Both the position numbers and the translations under genes were made by a program. Under the pieces are notes generated by a model. The model did not search any database. It was not told the DNA's origin and saw only the letters and a program-made list of their open reading frames with translations. DNA of 64,000 nt from Branchiibius sp. NY16-3462-2 (GTDB lineage: Bacteria; Actinomycetota; Actinomycetes; Actinomycetales; Dermatophilaceae), in contig NZ_LVCF01000020.1 of the NCBI RefSeq assembly GCF_001594145.1, forward strand, positions 1 to 64,000. Reading direction: 5' to 3'. Below are positions 33,370-42,141 of this stretch, piece by piece. The stretch's first letter is position 1; every line of letters begins with the position of its first letter.

Positions 33370-34310
33370 CGCAGCGTCTCCTGCCACAGGTTGGCGTAGC
33401 GCTCAGCATCAACCGCCAGCGCGACATCGATCCGCGGCGCGGGGCCGTGCGGATCGTGGCTCATGTCGCCGTCCCAGTCGCGGCGGTCGACGATGGTGCG
33501 CCCGCGGGACCACGTCCCGCCCAGTTCGACGCGCATCGGCAACTCGCGGGTCGTCAGCCCGGCCGGATCGATGACCGCGCAGACGGCGCCGGCGTCGCCG
33601 ATGGTCGCCTCGTCGCGCTGGAACCGGTCGCACTGGAAGGTGATCAGCGCGCCACCGAGACGGGCGGCGTCCGACGTGGTCAGGGCCGCCGCCTCTTGCC
33701 GCGTCACGACCGGCGCGTAGAAGACGTCGAGTCCGTACATCGTGAGGTTGATGTCGAGCTCCGCGCCGGCGGCGAGGACGATGGCGGCCGCTTCGGGGTC
33801 GTGGAAGACGTTGAATTCCGCTGATGCCGTGGCGTTTCCGACGTCAGCGGCGCCGCCCATGAAGACGATGCGCTCGATCTTCGGCGCGACCTGGGGGTAG
33901 GTGCGCAGCAGCAGCGCGATGTTGGTCATGGGTGCCAGCGGGATCAGTGTGACCTTCTGCGGCGACGCGAGCAGGGTGTCGCGCAGCAGTTCCACCGCAT
34001 GGCGCGGGTCCGGCGCTCGCTCGGCCGGCGGCCACCCGAGGTCGCCCATCCCGTCGTCACCGTGCACGTGCCGCGCATCGACCGGCGTCTCCAGCAGCGG
34101 CCGGTCGGCACCCCGGGCCACCGGCACGTCGTCGCGACCGGCCGCGTGCAGGGCGATCAGCGTGTTGCGCACGACGTCATCGACCGGCGCATTGCCGCCG
34201 ACGCAGCTGACCGCGCGCAGGTCGAGCGCGGGATGCCGCGCGGCGAGCAACAGGGCACACGCGTCGTCGACGCCAGTGTCGACGTCCAGAATCACCGGGA
34301 TAGCTGTCAC
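33366..34310 (-). CDS. Nucleoside hydrolase (IUNH family)
   Basis: A 314-residue enzyme that splits nucleosides to base and ribose. The calcium and ribose-binding motif VILDVDTGVDDACALL is at about 6-21, GNAPVDDVVRNTL at about 39-51, PLAPMTNIALLLRTYP at about 125, and a late Asp follows. The GTG at 34310 is supported by homologue starts and by a TAGTTT -10 seven bases upstream, so the mRNA may be leaderless. It is co-transcribed with the ribokinase gene through an ATGA overlap, a salvage pair for ribonucleosides. Confidence 0.9.
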   Translation of the reverse strand: MTAIPVILDVDTGVDDACALLLAARHPALDLRAVSCVGGNAPVDDVVRNTLIALHAAGRDDVPVARGADRPLLETPVDARHVHGDDGMGDLGWPPAERAPDPRHAVELLRDTLLASPQKVTLIPLAPMTNIALLLRTYPQVAPKIERIVFMGGAADVGNATASAEFNVFHDPEAAAIVLAAGAELDINLTMYGLDVFYAPVVTRQEAAALTTSDAARLGGALITFQCDRFQRDEATIGDAGAVCAVIDPAGLTTRELPMRVELGGTWSRGRTIVDRRDWDGDMSHDPHGPAPRIDVALAVDAERYANLWQETLR

Positions 34311-34329
34311 ATGAGCCAAACTAGCGACC
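34311..34329. promoter_or_regulatory. 19-bp divergent promoter region
   Basis: Only 19 bases separate the GTG at 34310 (minus) and the ATG at 34330 (plus). A minus-strand TAGTTT (34318-34323) is 7 bases from the GTG. The same bases offer a weak AAACT-type -10 for the plus gene. Neither gene has a ribosome site, so both may be leaderless. Confidence 0.5.
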
Positions 34330-35556
34330 ATGGATCCCGCTCTCGTCGCGCGCCTCGCGACCGGTGAGGGGTGGGGACTGTTGCAATCGTTGCCGCCGTA
34401 CGACGAGCAGACGGCTATCGCGCTCGGGTCCCGGTTGCGGGCGGACGGCTTCGATCCCGACCTGGTGGCTGCCGCGCTGACCCAGTCCCGGCTGCGAGCT
34501 CGCGCAGCCGCCAAGTTCGGTGACGCGGCTCAGCAGATGCTCTTCACCGCTGATGGCGTGGAACAGGCCACCCGGGCCCGTCTCGCCGCGCTGCACGCTT
34601 CACGATTCGCTGAGGCCGGGGTGGAGACGGTGTTCGATCTGGGCTGCGGCATCGGGGCCGACGCCATTGCCTTCGCGGAGGCCGGTCTGCAGGTGCACGC
34701 GGTCGATGCCGACGAGACGACTGCTGCCGTGGCAACGGTGAATCTGCGGCCATGGCCGAGGGTTTCGGTGCAACAGGCCCGGGCTGAGGAGGTCGCGCTG
34801 CCGTCCGGTGAAGCGGCTCGTGGTGTGGGGGCATGGCTCGACCCAGCCCGACGGACACCGGGCGTCACAGACGCGAAGGGGCGCACTCGGCGTACGTTCT
34901 CGATCGACGAACTGGCACCGAGCTGGGACTTCGTGCTCGACGTGGCGCATCGGCTGCCGGCCGTCGGCGCCAAACTCAGCCCGTCGCTCCCGCACGGCGC
35001 GATCCCGAGCGACGCTGCGGCCGAATGGGTTTCGTACCGCGGCGAGGTCCTTGAGTGCGCGCTGTGGTGGGGTTCACTCGCTCCGGTCAAGGGCCGCAGC
35101 GCGGTCGTCGTGCTGGACGAGCACGCCCCCGAGCGCATCACCGAAGCCGACGCACTTGACGCACCAGACGAGACCGCGGGCCTGGACCAGGTGCACGGGT
35201 TCCTCTACGAGGCCGACCGGGCGGTGATCCGCGCTGGGCTGACCGGCGCCCTCGTCAACGCGGTCGACGGCCGGGAGCTGGCGCCGGGGCTGGGTTACGT
35301 GACCTCGGCCAAGCAACGCTTTGTGCCCTGGGCCAAGAGGTACGCCGTGCGGGAGGCAATCCCGTTCAACGTCAAAGCTCTTCGGGCTCGATTGCGCGAC
35401 GAGCAGATCGGTAACCTGACGATCAAGAAGAAGGGTGTGTCGTTGGACGCGGACACGCTGCGCCGGCAGTTGCGACTGAGCGGCCCGCGGTCCGGCACGA
35501 TCGCGATCACCCGGGTCAGCGGCGTACAAGCAGTCCTTCTCCTCGCGGACGAGTGA
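34330..35556 (+). CDS. Class I SAM-dependent methyltransferase (THUMP-like domain)
   Basis: A 408-residue protein conserved in actinobacteria. The Rossmann fold has motif I VFDLGCGIGADAIAFAEAG (about 98-116), followed by VHAVDADETTAAV. The N-terminus is helical (LVARLATGEGWGLLQSLPPYDE); the C-terminal 100 residues (FNVKALRARLRDEQIGNLTIKKKG) resemble the THUMP-like part of this family. A nucleic-acid substrate is likely, since THUMP domains bind RNA. The start is in conserved sequence but has no ribosome site. Convergent with tsaD. Confidence 0.85.
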   Translation: MDPALVARLATGEGWGLLQSLPPYDEQTAIALGSRLRADGFDPDLVAAALTQSRLRARAAAKFGDAAQQMLFTADGVEQATRARLAALHASRFAEAGVETVFDLGCGIGADAIAFAEAGLQVHAVDADETTAAVATVNLRPWPRVSVQQARAEEVALPSGEAARGVGAWLDPARRTPGVTDAKGRTRRTFSIDELAPSWDFVLDVAHRLPAVGAKLSPSLPHGAIPSDAAAEWVSYRGEVLECALWWGSLAPVKGRSAVVVLDEHAPERITEADALDAPDETAGLDQVHGFLYEADRAVIRAGLTGALVNAVDGRELAPGLGYVTSAKQRFVPWAKRYAVREAIPFNVKALRARLRDEQIGNLTIKKKGVSLDADTLRRQLRLSGPRSGTIAITRVSGVQAVLLLADE

Positions 35557-35577
35557 CCGATCTCGGGGCAGGTTGCG

Positions 35578-35601
35578 ACTTGTGACGGGCTCGTCACAAG
35601 T
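35578..35601. terminator. Bidirectional hairpin between convergent genes
   Basis: Perfect 10-bp stem ACTTGTGACG (35578-35587) and CGTCACAAGT (35592-35601) with a GGCT loop. It lies between the ends of the methyltransferase gene and tsaD. Confidence 0.75.
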
Positions 35602-35660
35602 TGAGGCAATTGCGCCTGAGACGGCCACGATTTGCGGCGGATTCGTCACTTGTTGAGGTG
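35591..35660. repeat. Degenerate dispersed repeat (copy at 35.6 kb)
   Basis: The units tcgtcacaagttgagg (35591-35606) and tcgtcacttgttgagg (35643-35658) repeat each other. The stretch from 35623, starting ggccacgatttgcggcgg, resembles sequence at 59272-59355, suggesting a short dispersed element. Confidence 0.45.
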
Positions 35661-35692
35661 AGCACTCCCAGCGAGACCGCGACCGCGCTCGA

Positions 35693-36736
35693 CTACATCT
35701 GGACTTGCTCAACCGGGAGCGACGAGTCGGTGCCGAGATCGAGCGTCGACGGCGGCAGTCCGCGCTGCACGATCTGCGATCCTAGGGCGGCGACCATCGC
35801 ACCGTTGTCCGTGCACAGCCGGATCCGCGGCACCCGCAGCTCGATTCCCGCTGCGGCACAGCGCTCTTCGGCCATCGCGCGCAGCCAGCGGTTCGCCGTG
35901 ACACCGCCGCCGATCTGCAGGTTGTTGATGCCGTACTCCTGGCACGCGGCAATCGCCTTCCGAGTCAACACGTCAGCGACCGCCTCGCTGAACGACGCCG
36001 CGACATCCGGCAGGTTCAACGGGATGCCATCACGTTCCTGCTCCTGCACGTAGCGCACGACGGCCGTCTTCAGACCCGAGAAGGAGAAGTCGTAGCGGTG
36101 CCGCTCCAAATCCTTGCGAGAGGTCAGACCCCGCGGGAAGGCAATCGCCCGGGGATCCCCCGACACCGCGAGGCGGTCGATCTCCGGCCCACCCGGGTAG
36201 GGCAGCCCCAGCACGCGCGCCACCTTGTCGAACGCCTCCCCCGCCGCGTCGTCGATTGTGCGGCCCAACGCGGTGATATCCGAAGCGATGTCGTTCACCA
36301 ACAGCAAGTCGGTGTGTCCGCCGGACACCAGCAGCGCCACCGTCGGCGAGGGCAACGGCCCGTGATCCAAGACGTCCGCGCACACATGCGCCGCCAGGTG
36401 ATTCACGCCGTAGAGCGGCTTGTCCAACGCCCACGCCACAGCCTTCGCCGCCGCGACACCGACCATCAGCGCACCGGCCAGACCCGGTCCCGACGTCACC
36501 GCAACCGCATCGACGTCGGACAACGAATGCCCGGCCTCCGCAGCCGCCCGGGACATCATCGGGATCATCGCTTCGAGGTGCGCCCGGCTCGCAACCTCCG
36601 GCACGACACCACCAAAACGGGCATGCAGATCAACGCTCGAGGCGACCGCATCCGTCAGCAACGTGTTGCCGCGCACGAACGCGACTCCCGTTTCGTCACA
36701 AGAGGATTCGATCCCCAGAACCAACGGCTCCATCAC
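35693..36736 (-). CDS. tsaD: tRNA N6-adenosine threonylcarbamoyltransferase TsaD
   Basis: A 347-residue universal Kae1/TsaD protein that transfers the threonylcarbamoyl group to A37 of ANN-decoding tRNAs, working with TsaB and TsaE. The start LVLGIESSCDETGVAFV, the metal-binding His pair HLEAMIPMM and HLAAHV (about 115-120), and the SGGHTDLLLV motif (about 138) are present, as is GGVTANRWLR near the C-terminus. Start is GTG at 36736 or ATG at 36733. Overlaps rimI by 4 bp. Confidence 0.98.
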   Translation of the reverse strand: MMEPLVLGIESSCDETGVAFVRGNTLLTDAVASSVDLHARFGGVVPEVASRAHLEAMIPMMSRAAAEAGHSLSDVDAVAVTSGPGLAGALMVGVAAAKAVAWALDKPLYGVNHLAAHVCADVLDHGPLPSPTVALLVSGGHTDLLLVNDIASDITALGRTIDDAAGEAFDKVARVLGLPYPGGPEIDRLAVSGDPRAIAFPRGLTSRKDLERHRYDFSFSGLKTAVVRYVQEQERDGIPLNLPDVAASFSEAVADVLTRKAIAACQEYGINNLQIGGGVTANRWLRAMAEERCAAAGIELRVPRIRLCTDNGAMVAALGSQIVQRGLPPSTLDLGTDSSLPVEQVQM

Positions 36737-37176
36737 GCCACCAGCTTGCGCAGGATCAACGCGTCCACGTCACCGGGCTGGTAGTACCGCCGCCGTACCT
36801 GGATCTGCTCGAACCCGAACTTCTCATAGAGCGCAATCGCCGGAGCGTTGTCCGCGCGCACCTCCAACAGCACCGCCTCCGACCCCTCGGCCTGCTGCAG
36901 GAGCCACTCCATCAAGGAACGCCCGAGCCCAGTCCCCTGATGCGATGCTGCCACCGCGATCGTCATCACATCGGACACGTCACCACCGTGGTCCAGCCCC
37001 GCATACCCGACGATGTCCTCACCATCGGTCGCCACGACGTACCGCCGACGCGGCCGCCCCGCCAACTCCTGCCACCACGTCTCCTGGCTCCACGCCCACG
37101 GCCCGAAGAGGTCCTTCTCCAACACGTCCAGCGCAGCCAGGTCCGGCCACTGCATGTCCCGCAACTCGACGCTCAC
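36733..37176 (-). CDS. rimI: Ribosomal protein S18 N-acetyltransferase RimI
   Basis: A 147-residue GNAT acetyltransferase. The acetyl-CoA motif HQGTGLGRSLMEWLL (about 84-98) and the GNAT end LYEKFGFEQIQVRRRYYQPGDVDALI are present. In bacteria RimI acetylates the N-terminus of S18. Placement between tsaB and tsaD is conserved. Overlaps both by 4 bp. Confidence 0.95.
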   Translation of the reverse strand: MSVELRDMQWPDLAALDVLEKDLFGPWAWSQETWWQELAGRPRRRYVVATDGEDIVGYAGLDHGGDVSDVMTIAVAASHQGTGLGRSLMEWLLQQAEGSEAVLLEVRADNAPAIALYEKFGFEQIQVRRRYYQPGDVDALILRKLVA

Positions 37177-37811
37177 GAACCAAGCACCGACTTCACACCG
37201 CTCGACGGCTTCGCGTCGGGCTGCCGCAGGTAGAGCGGACGCACCTCATCCAACGGCTCGCCGGCGCCCTGCCGCCGGATCACCTCGGTCGCCAACCATC
37301 CCGCGTCCACGTCCAGCGGCTCGATCCCGTTGACCAGGTCGGCGGGGTAGAGCAGCGGACCACGTCCCGCCGTTGGCAATTCACGTACGTCGATCGGCAG
37401 CTCCCCGGGCAAGCTCACCGAAGGCGCGGATCGGCGTACGCCCTGTGAATACACCGCCCAATACACCTCTTTGCGCCGCGCATCGGTGGCCACAGCGAAC
37501 TCGTCCAGAGCAACCGCCGCCGCGAGAGCATCCAGACTGCACAACCCCACGACCGGGATGTCGAGGGCATGACCCAGCGTCAGGGCGGTCATCACACCCA
37601 CCCGCAGCCCGGTGTACGGGCCCGGCCCGACACCGACGGCGATCTGCGTGAGCGCGGACTTCGGGATACCGGTCATCACTTGGTCGATCACCGGCATGAG
37701 GATCTCGGCGTGCCGGCGCGCGTCGATCACCGAATGCGACGCCACCACCCGGGTGCCGTCGTGCACGGCAGCAGTGACCGCGTTCGTCGCGGTGTCGAGG
37801 GCAAGCAGCAC
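37173..37811 (-). CDS. tsaB: tRNA threonylcarbamoyladenosine synthesis protein TsaB
   Basis: A 212-residue Kae1-like scaffold protein with the start LLALDTATNAVTAAVHDG and the motif VGPGPYTGLRVGVMTAL (about 62-78). It lacks the metal-binding histidines of TsaD, and pairs with TsaD as its activating partner. It is translated from the GTG at 37811 and precedes rimI with a 4-bp overlap. Normal length for actinobacteria. Confidence 0.96.
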   Translation of the reverse strand: MLLALDTATNAVTAAVHDGTRVVASHSVIDARRHAEILMPVIDQVMTGIPKSALTQIAVGVGPGPYTGLRVGVMTALTLGHALDIPVVGLCSLDALAAAVALDEFAVATDARRKEVYWAVYSQGVRRSAPSVSLPGELPIDVRELPTAGRGPLLYPADLVNGIEPLDVDAGWLATEVIRRQGAGEPLDEVRPLYLRQPDAKPSSGVKSVLGS

Positions 37812-37820
37812 CCGACAAGG

Positions 37821-38291
37821 TTAACGAGGCAGCGCCGCAACCAACGATTCGAAGCGCTCCCCCACCGGAACGACGCGCACCTCACGCGATTCGTCCGGCT
37901 GAGCCGTCAGGTAGACGTCGAGGCGCGACGACGCAAGCCCCTCGGCGACACCGGCACCCCACTCGATCACCGTCACCGCTGAATCCACCGATGCATCCAG
38001 ATCCAGGTCGTCTAACGCGGCCGCGTCCCCACCTAACCGGTAGGCGTCCACGTGCACCAGCGACGGGCCGCCGACCAGGGACGGGTGGGTCCGCGCCAAC
38101 ACGAAGGTGGGTGACGTGATCGGCCCGCGCACCCCCAACCCCGAAGCCAGCGATCGGGTCAGCGTCGTCTTGCCGGCGCCCAGCTCACCGTGCAGGAGCA
38201 CCAGGTCGCCCGCCTGCAGCAACGACCCCAGGGCAAAACCCCACTCCGCGGTGGCCTCCGGAGAAGCCAGCCGCGCGACGTACTCAGGCAT
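37821..38291 (-). CDS. tsaE: tRNA threonylcarbamoyladenosine ATPase TsaE
   Basis: A 156-residue P-loop ATPase. Walker A LLHGELGAGKTTLTRSLASG (about 32-51), the family motifs SPTFVLARTH and HVDAYRLGG (about 71-83), and VIEWGAG are present. It drives turnover of the TsaBD complex. Starts at the ATG at 38291 inside the 3' end of the hydrolase gene (8-bp overlap) and is 9 bp from tsaB. Confidence 0.96.
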   Translation of the reverse strand: MPEYVARLASPEATAEWGFALGSLLQAGDLVLLHGELGAGKTTLTRSLASGLGVRGPITSPTFVLARTHPSLVGGPSLVHVDAYRLGGDAAALDDLDLDASVDSAVTVIEWGAGVAEGLASSRLDVYLTAQPDESREVRVVPVGERFESLVAALPR

Positions 38292-39327
38292 CGACAGAGG
38301 CCTCGATCAGGGCCAGCAGGTGCTCGTTGACGATCTGCGGCTGCTCCAACGGCAACATGTGCCCGGCGTGCTCGACGAGGACCAGTTCGGACAGCGGCAG
38401 TGCCTTCGCGATGATCCGGGCGTGTTCGATGGGGATCACCTTGTCGCCCTCCCCGTGCATCACGACGGCGGGCTTCGTGCCGTAGGCCAGGAGTCCTACC
38501 GCCGCATCGTGTTTCAGCAGGGACGGCATCAGACCAGCGACCACGGAGAGCCGGGTGCGGGCGATCATGTCCGAGGTGAGCGCAATGACCTCCGGGGTCG
38601 TCTCGCCACCGAAGGCCAGCTGGTTGACGATCAGCCGCTCGACGTCGCGGCCGGTGCGGCGCGTCCAGTCCACCCAATCCTGCCGGGACGCAAGGCCGTT
38701 CAGCGCTCCGGGGGCCATCGAGTTGACCACACCACCGAAGCGCCCCAGCCCCCAGTTCACCGCATGCGACAGGTCACCGCTGCTGGTGCTGATGAACGCA
38801 GCGTTCGTCACCCGCTGCTTGACCAGCTCCGGGTTGGTCTCACCGAGCAGCATCATCGACATGCCGCCCATCGAGTGACCGACCAGGGTGAGCGCACCAC
38901 CACCGTCCGTGGCTTCGAGGACCGCGCGCAGGTCGTTCGCGGTGGTGGTCACCGAGTACGACGTGGGCTCGCCCTCCGCGGACCGGCCGTGGCCGCGTTG
39001 GTCCCACAGGACAACTCGATATCCGTTGTCCCGCAGGACTCTTCGCTGTTTCACCCACACCTGGAGGTTCTGGGTGAAGCCGTGGCTGAGCAGCACGGTG
39101 TGCTCGGTGGCGTCCGGGTTGTCGACCTCGACGTGCAGCGGCACCCCGTCGTCGGCGACGACCACGCGCTCGTCATCGGCGGGCACGACGAACCGAGTGA
39201 GGTCGACGCCGTCCAGTTCGGCTCGGTGCTCCCTGCGCACCCGGTCCAGCGCGTAGCCACCGGCGGCCGCGGCTCCCGCCACCAGCGCCCCGACACCGAT
39301 CCCGACGCTGCGGGTCAGCACACTCAC
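38284..39327 (-). CDS. Alpha/beta hydrolase in the alr-tsa operon
   Basis: A 347-residue alpha/beta hydrolase. An N-terminal hydrophobic segment (about 9-25) may anchor it. The nucleophile elbow is LVGHSMGGMSM (Ser near 140), the oxyanion motif is LSHGFTQN, and the catalytic His lies in VEHAGHMLPLEQP. Substrate unknown. GTG at 39327 overlaps the alr stop as GTGA; GTG at 39321 is an alternative. Insertion of an alpha/beta hydrolase between alr and tsaE is common in actinobacteria. Confidence 0.9.
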   Translation of the reverse strand: MSVLTRSVGIGVGALVAGAAAAGGYALDRVRREHRAELDGVDLTRFVVPADDERVVVADDGVPLHVEVDNPDATEHTVLLSHGFTQNLQVWVKQRRVLRDNGYRVVLWDQRGHGRSAEGEPTSYSVTTTANDLRAVLEATDGGGALTLVGHSMGGMSMMLLGETNPELVKQRVTNAAFISTSSGDLSHAVNWGLGRFGGVVNSMAPGALNGLASRQDWVDWTRRTGRDVERLIVNQLAFGGETTPEVIALTSDMIARTRLSVVAGLMPSLLKHDAAVGLLAYGTKPAVVMHGEGDKVIPIEHARIIAKALPLSELVLVEHAGHMLPLEQPQIVNEHLLALIEASVDA

Positions 39328-40472
39328 GACTGCCCCCGGTAGATCCTCGGCAGGCGCCCGCTCATCCGCCCGACGATCTCGTAGGAGATCGTCCCGGCGG
39401 CATCCGCCCAGTCCTGCGCGGTGGGCTCGCCGTTCTCGCCAGTGCCAAACAAAACCACTCGATCCCCCTCTGCCACAGGCAGATCCCCCACATCGACCAC
39501 GAACTGGTCCATGCACACCCGGCCGCTCACGGTGAAACGTTGCCCGCCGATCTGGACCGGGCCATTGCTGGACGCCGCGCGCGGAATGCCGTCGGAGTAG
39601 CCGATCGGCACGTCGACCAGCGTCGTCTCCCGGGATGTCACGTAGGTGTGCCCGTAGCTGACACCCTGGCCGGCCGGAACCCGTTTAGTAATAGTCACAT
39701 TCGCGTCCACCGTCATCGCGGGGACCAGATCGAAGTCGCGGGAGCTGCCGATATCCGGCACCGGACTCAACCCGTAGAGCGCGATCCCCGGCCGCACCAT
39801 GTCCCACGCCACGTTGCTTCCGGTGAGGGTGGCCGCGGAGTTGGCCATGTGCCGCACCCGCAGGTCGAGACCCGCGTCTTCGGCGTCCTGCACCGCCTGC
39901 GCGAACGCCTCCTGCTGCGCCAGCACGCTCGGGTGCTGCGGGGAGTCGGCGAAGATGAAGTGCGTCATGACCCCGGCGACGTCGACGACGCCTTCGGCCT
40001 GCAGCTTCGCGGCGGCGGTGAGCAGTTCGGGCCATTGCGGACCGTAGGCACCGTTGCGAGCCAGGCCGGTGTCGACCTTCAAGTGGACCGTGGCCGGCTT
40101 CCCGGCCCGGCGGGCGGCGTCGGCGACTGCCTCGATCTCCCAGCTATGAGGTACGGCGACCTGCACGTCCGCGGCGACCGCGGCGTCGAAATCGGCGCCG
40201 GGAGCGTGCAACCACGACAGGACCGGCGCGCTGATCCCGGCATCGCGCAGTTGGAGGGCTTCGCGCAGTTGGGCGACTCCGAGCCAGGTGGCGCCGCCAT
40301 CCAGGGCTGCGTTCGCGACCGGGATCAGGCCGTGGCCGTAAGCGTCGCCCTTGACGACCGCCATCAGTTCAGCGTCGCCCGCCCGGCGTTTGAGGACACC
40401 GGCGTTGTGCCGGATGGCGTCGAGGTCGACGGTGATCCGCGCCGTCGCGTCCCCTGGAGGCTGACCAGTCAT
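39324..40472 (-). CDS. alr: Alanine racemase
   Basis: A 382-residue PLP enzyme interconverting L- and D-alanine for peptidoglycan. The PLP lysine is in AVVKGDAYGHG (about 39-49). The C-terminal catalytic Tyr is in VSYGHTYVTSRE, and the beta domain starts at about 245 with CMDQFVVDVGDL. The start at 40472 gives MTGQPPGDATARITVDLDAIRHN; the sequence from ARITVD matches the family. First gene of the alr-hydrolase-tsaE-tsaB-rimI-tsaD operon. Confidence 0.97.
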   Translation of the reverse strand: MTGQPPGDATARITVDLDAIRHNAGVLKRRAGDAELMAVVKGDAYGHGLIPVANAALDGGATWLGVAQLREALQLRDAGISAPVLSWLHAPGADFDAAVAADVQVAVPHSWEIEAVADAARRAGKPATVHLKVDTGLARNGAYGPQWPELLTAAAKLQAEGVVDVAGVMTHFIFADSPQHPSVLAQQEAFAQAVQDAEDAGLDLRVRHMANSAATLTGSNVAWDMVRPGIALYGLSPVPDIGSSRDFDLVPAMTVDANVTITKRVPAGQGVSYGHTYVTSRETTLVDVPIGYSDGIPRAASSNGPVQIGGQRFTVSGRVCMDQFVVDVGDLPVAEGDRVVLFGTGENGEPTAQDWADAAGTISYEIVGRMSGRLPRIYRGQS

Positions 40473-40536
40473 AACGATTTCAGTGTGTCACGCGGCCTAT
40501 CGATGGCCGGTCAAGGCCGAGCGAGTGCGTCGCGCG

Positions 40537-41394
40537 TCACACAGCCGGGGAGGTGGGCTCCTGGGCGGTGACGGTCATCAACTGAAGCCAGGGCGCGCCG
40601 TACGTCGTGATCAAGGCGACGTCGGCCGCGTCCCGTCCGACGCCGATCAGCACCCGACCCTTGCGGCGGGCATTGTGCCGCGGGTCGAAGGTCCACCAGC
40701 GGTCGCCGAGGTAGACCTCGACCCAGGCATGGAAATCCATCGCGGTCGGCAGCGGCGGGACGTCCATATCCGGCAGGTAGCCGTGGGCGTAGCGGGCCGG
40801 AATGTTCAGGGCGCGGCACATGGTGATCATCAGGTGCGCGAAGTCGCGGCAGACACCGCGGCCGGTGAGGAAGGCGTCGGTGGAGGTGCTGGTGAAGGTC
40901 GTCGACCCGGTCGTGTAGGCCAGGTAGTTCCAGGTCCAGTCGCAGATCGCGGCCACGCGGCCGTACCCCGGGGTCATCCCGCCGAACAGTTTCCACGCCT
41001 GTCCGGAGAGGACATCGTTGTGGCAGAAGCGGCTGGCGAGGGTGTAAACCAGCGTGTCGTCGGGTAGATCGGTCGGCGCGATCTCGGCGGCGCTCTCGTC
41101 CGCGGGGTCGATCTCGTCAGGCACCTCGGCGCGCACGCTGTAGGAGACGGTCGAAACCCCCTGCGGCATCGTGAAGCGTTGGATCTGGTTGCCGAACGCG
41201 TCCTCGTAGGGGTGGATCTCGATCTGCGGTTCGAGGGTCCACTTCTCGTCCTTGAAGATGATCCCCGCGTTGCGTCGCGTGGCAGGGTCACCGCCGTCGC
41301 TGGGCACGGCGGGCACCACATGCAGCAGCGCCGCAGTCGGCCACGCCGCCTGGTGGCGGAAGGTGCAGCCAAGATCAAGTTGACGAGTTCCCAC
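40537..41394 (-). CDS. Transglutaminase-like protease domain protein
   Basis: A 285-residue protein with the transglutaminase-like core. The N-terminal beta-sandwich (residues 1-130, with LDLGCTFRH) resembles bacterial transglutaminase N-terminal domains. The Cys-His-Asp triad can be assigned to GRGVCRDFAHLMITMCRALN (Cys about 180), MDFHAWVEVYL (His about 220) and DPRHNARR (Asp about 238). The GTG at 41394 has AGGGGAAG upstream. A cysteine protease or peptide-processing role is possible; substrate unknown. Confidence 0.9.
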   Translation of the reverse strand: MGTRQLDLGCTFRHQAAWPTAALLHVVPAVPSDGGDPATRRNAGIIFKDEKWTLEPQIEIHPYEDAFGNQIQRFTMPQGVSTVSYSVRAEVPDEIDPADESAAEIAPTDLPDDTLVYTLASRFCHNDVLSGQAWKLFGGMTPGYGRVAAICDWTWNYLAYTTGSTTFTSTSTDAFLTGRGVCRDFAHLMITMCRALNIPARYAHGYLPDMDVPPLPTAMDFHAWVEVYLGDRWWTFDPRHNARRKGRVLIGVGRDAADVALITTYGAPWLQLMTVTAQEPTSPAV

Positions 41395-41422
41395 GTATGT
41401 ACTTCCCCTGATGGTGATGAGT

Positions 41423-41440
41423 GCAGGCAGCGCCGCCTGC
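41423..41440. terminator. Possible hairpin terminator
   Basis: GCAGGC (41423-41428) and GCCTGC (41435-41440) flank a 6-base loop in the gap after the toxin gene. The stem is short and has no T-run. Confidence 0.3.
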
Positions 41441-41521
41441 GGGCGTTCGGAGAGGTCGAAGGTTACCGCCCCGTCGTTTCATCGGCGTAACGGCGCCACC
41501 CCCACGGATCTTCCTGGCCGC

Positions 41522-41917
41522 TTAGTCGCGCGCGTCGTATACGCCGCCTATATCGACGCCAAGAATCTGCCGGTCGGCGGTGACGAAGTCGAGTCGCTCG
41601 GAACTGGCCTGCGCGAGCAGCAGGCGATCAAACGGATCCCGTTGTGGCAGTTGGACATTTGAGTACGTCGACAGGTGGTCCCAGCGCAACGGCAACTCGC
41701 GTACACCGGACTCCGCAATTGCCTGAGCCAAGCCGGACTGCGCGTCACCGGACAACGTGAGCTTGCCGGTCGAGCGCTTTATCTCGATCTCCCAGAGACT
41801 GACCGCCGAAACGCTGACGACTTCACCGGTAATCCGTGCGCGAGTCTGCGGACCGAGACTGTGATGGTCGGTGAGCAGCCACAGCAGGACGTGGGTGTCG
41901 AGCAGTAGCCCGCTCAT
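41522..41917 (-). CDS. PIN-domain toxin (VapC-like)
   Basis: A 131-residue PIN-domain RNase. The acidic residues appear at LLLDTHVLLWLL (Asp7), VSLWEIEIKRSTGKL (Glu43), RDPFDRLLLAQA (Asp pair about 94 and 97) and FVTADRQI (Asp about 114). It overlaps the antitoxin gene by 4 bp, which is typical of toxin-antitoxin pairs. Family members cut tRNA or rRNA. The PIN subtype with LSxWEI is common in pairs with a Phd/YefM-type antitoxin. Confidence 0.93.
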   Translation of the reverse strand: MSGLLLDTHVLLWLLTDHHSLGPQTRARITGEVVSVSAVSLWEIEIKRSTGKLTLSGDAQSGLAQAIAESGVRELPLRWDHLSTYSNVQLPQRDPFDRLLLAQASSERLDFVTADRQILGVDIGGVYDARD

Positions 41918-42141
41918 TCCAGACCGAACATCTCGAGGATCTCCGGATCTTCGTCGTCGAAGGTGGCATCGTCGAACTGCACGTCCGGGAATCCACCGAA
42001 GCGGATGTCACTACGGGCATGGGGGACAAGATCTGCAACGGGCTTCCCGGCTCGGGCGATCGTCACGGACTCACCTCGCTCCACCATTTCCAGCAGCTTC
42101 GACAACTGCGCCTTGGCTTCGTAGACGTTCACTGTTGGCAT
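41914..42141 (-). CDS. Phd/YefM-type antitoxin
   Basis: A 75-residue antitoxin. The N-terminal DNA-binding domain reads MPTVNVYEAKAQLSKLLEMV and the following GESVTIARAGKPVADLVP is the Phd/YefM hallmark. The C-terminal acidic tail (DDATFDDEDPEILEMFGLE) would cover the toxin active site. It precedes the PIN toxin and starts directly after a leaderless promoter covered by two palindromes, which fits autoregulation. Confidence 0.93.
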   Translation of the reverse strand: MPTVNVYEAKAQLSKLLEMVERGESVTIARAGKPVADLVPHARSDIRFGGFPDVQFDDATFDDEDPEILEMFGLE

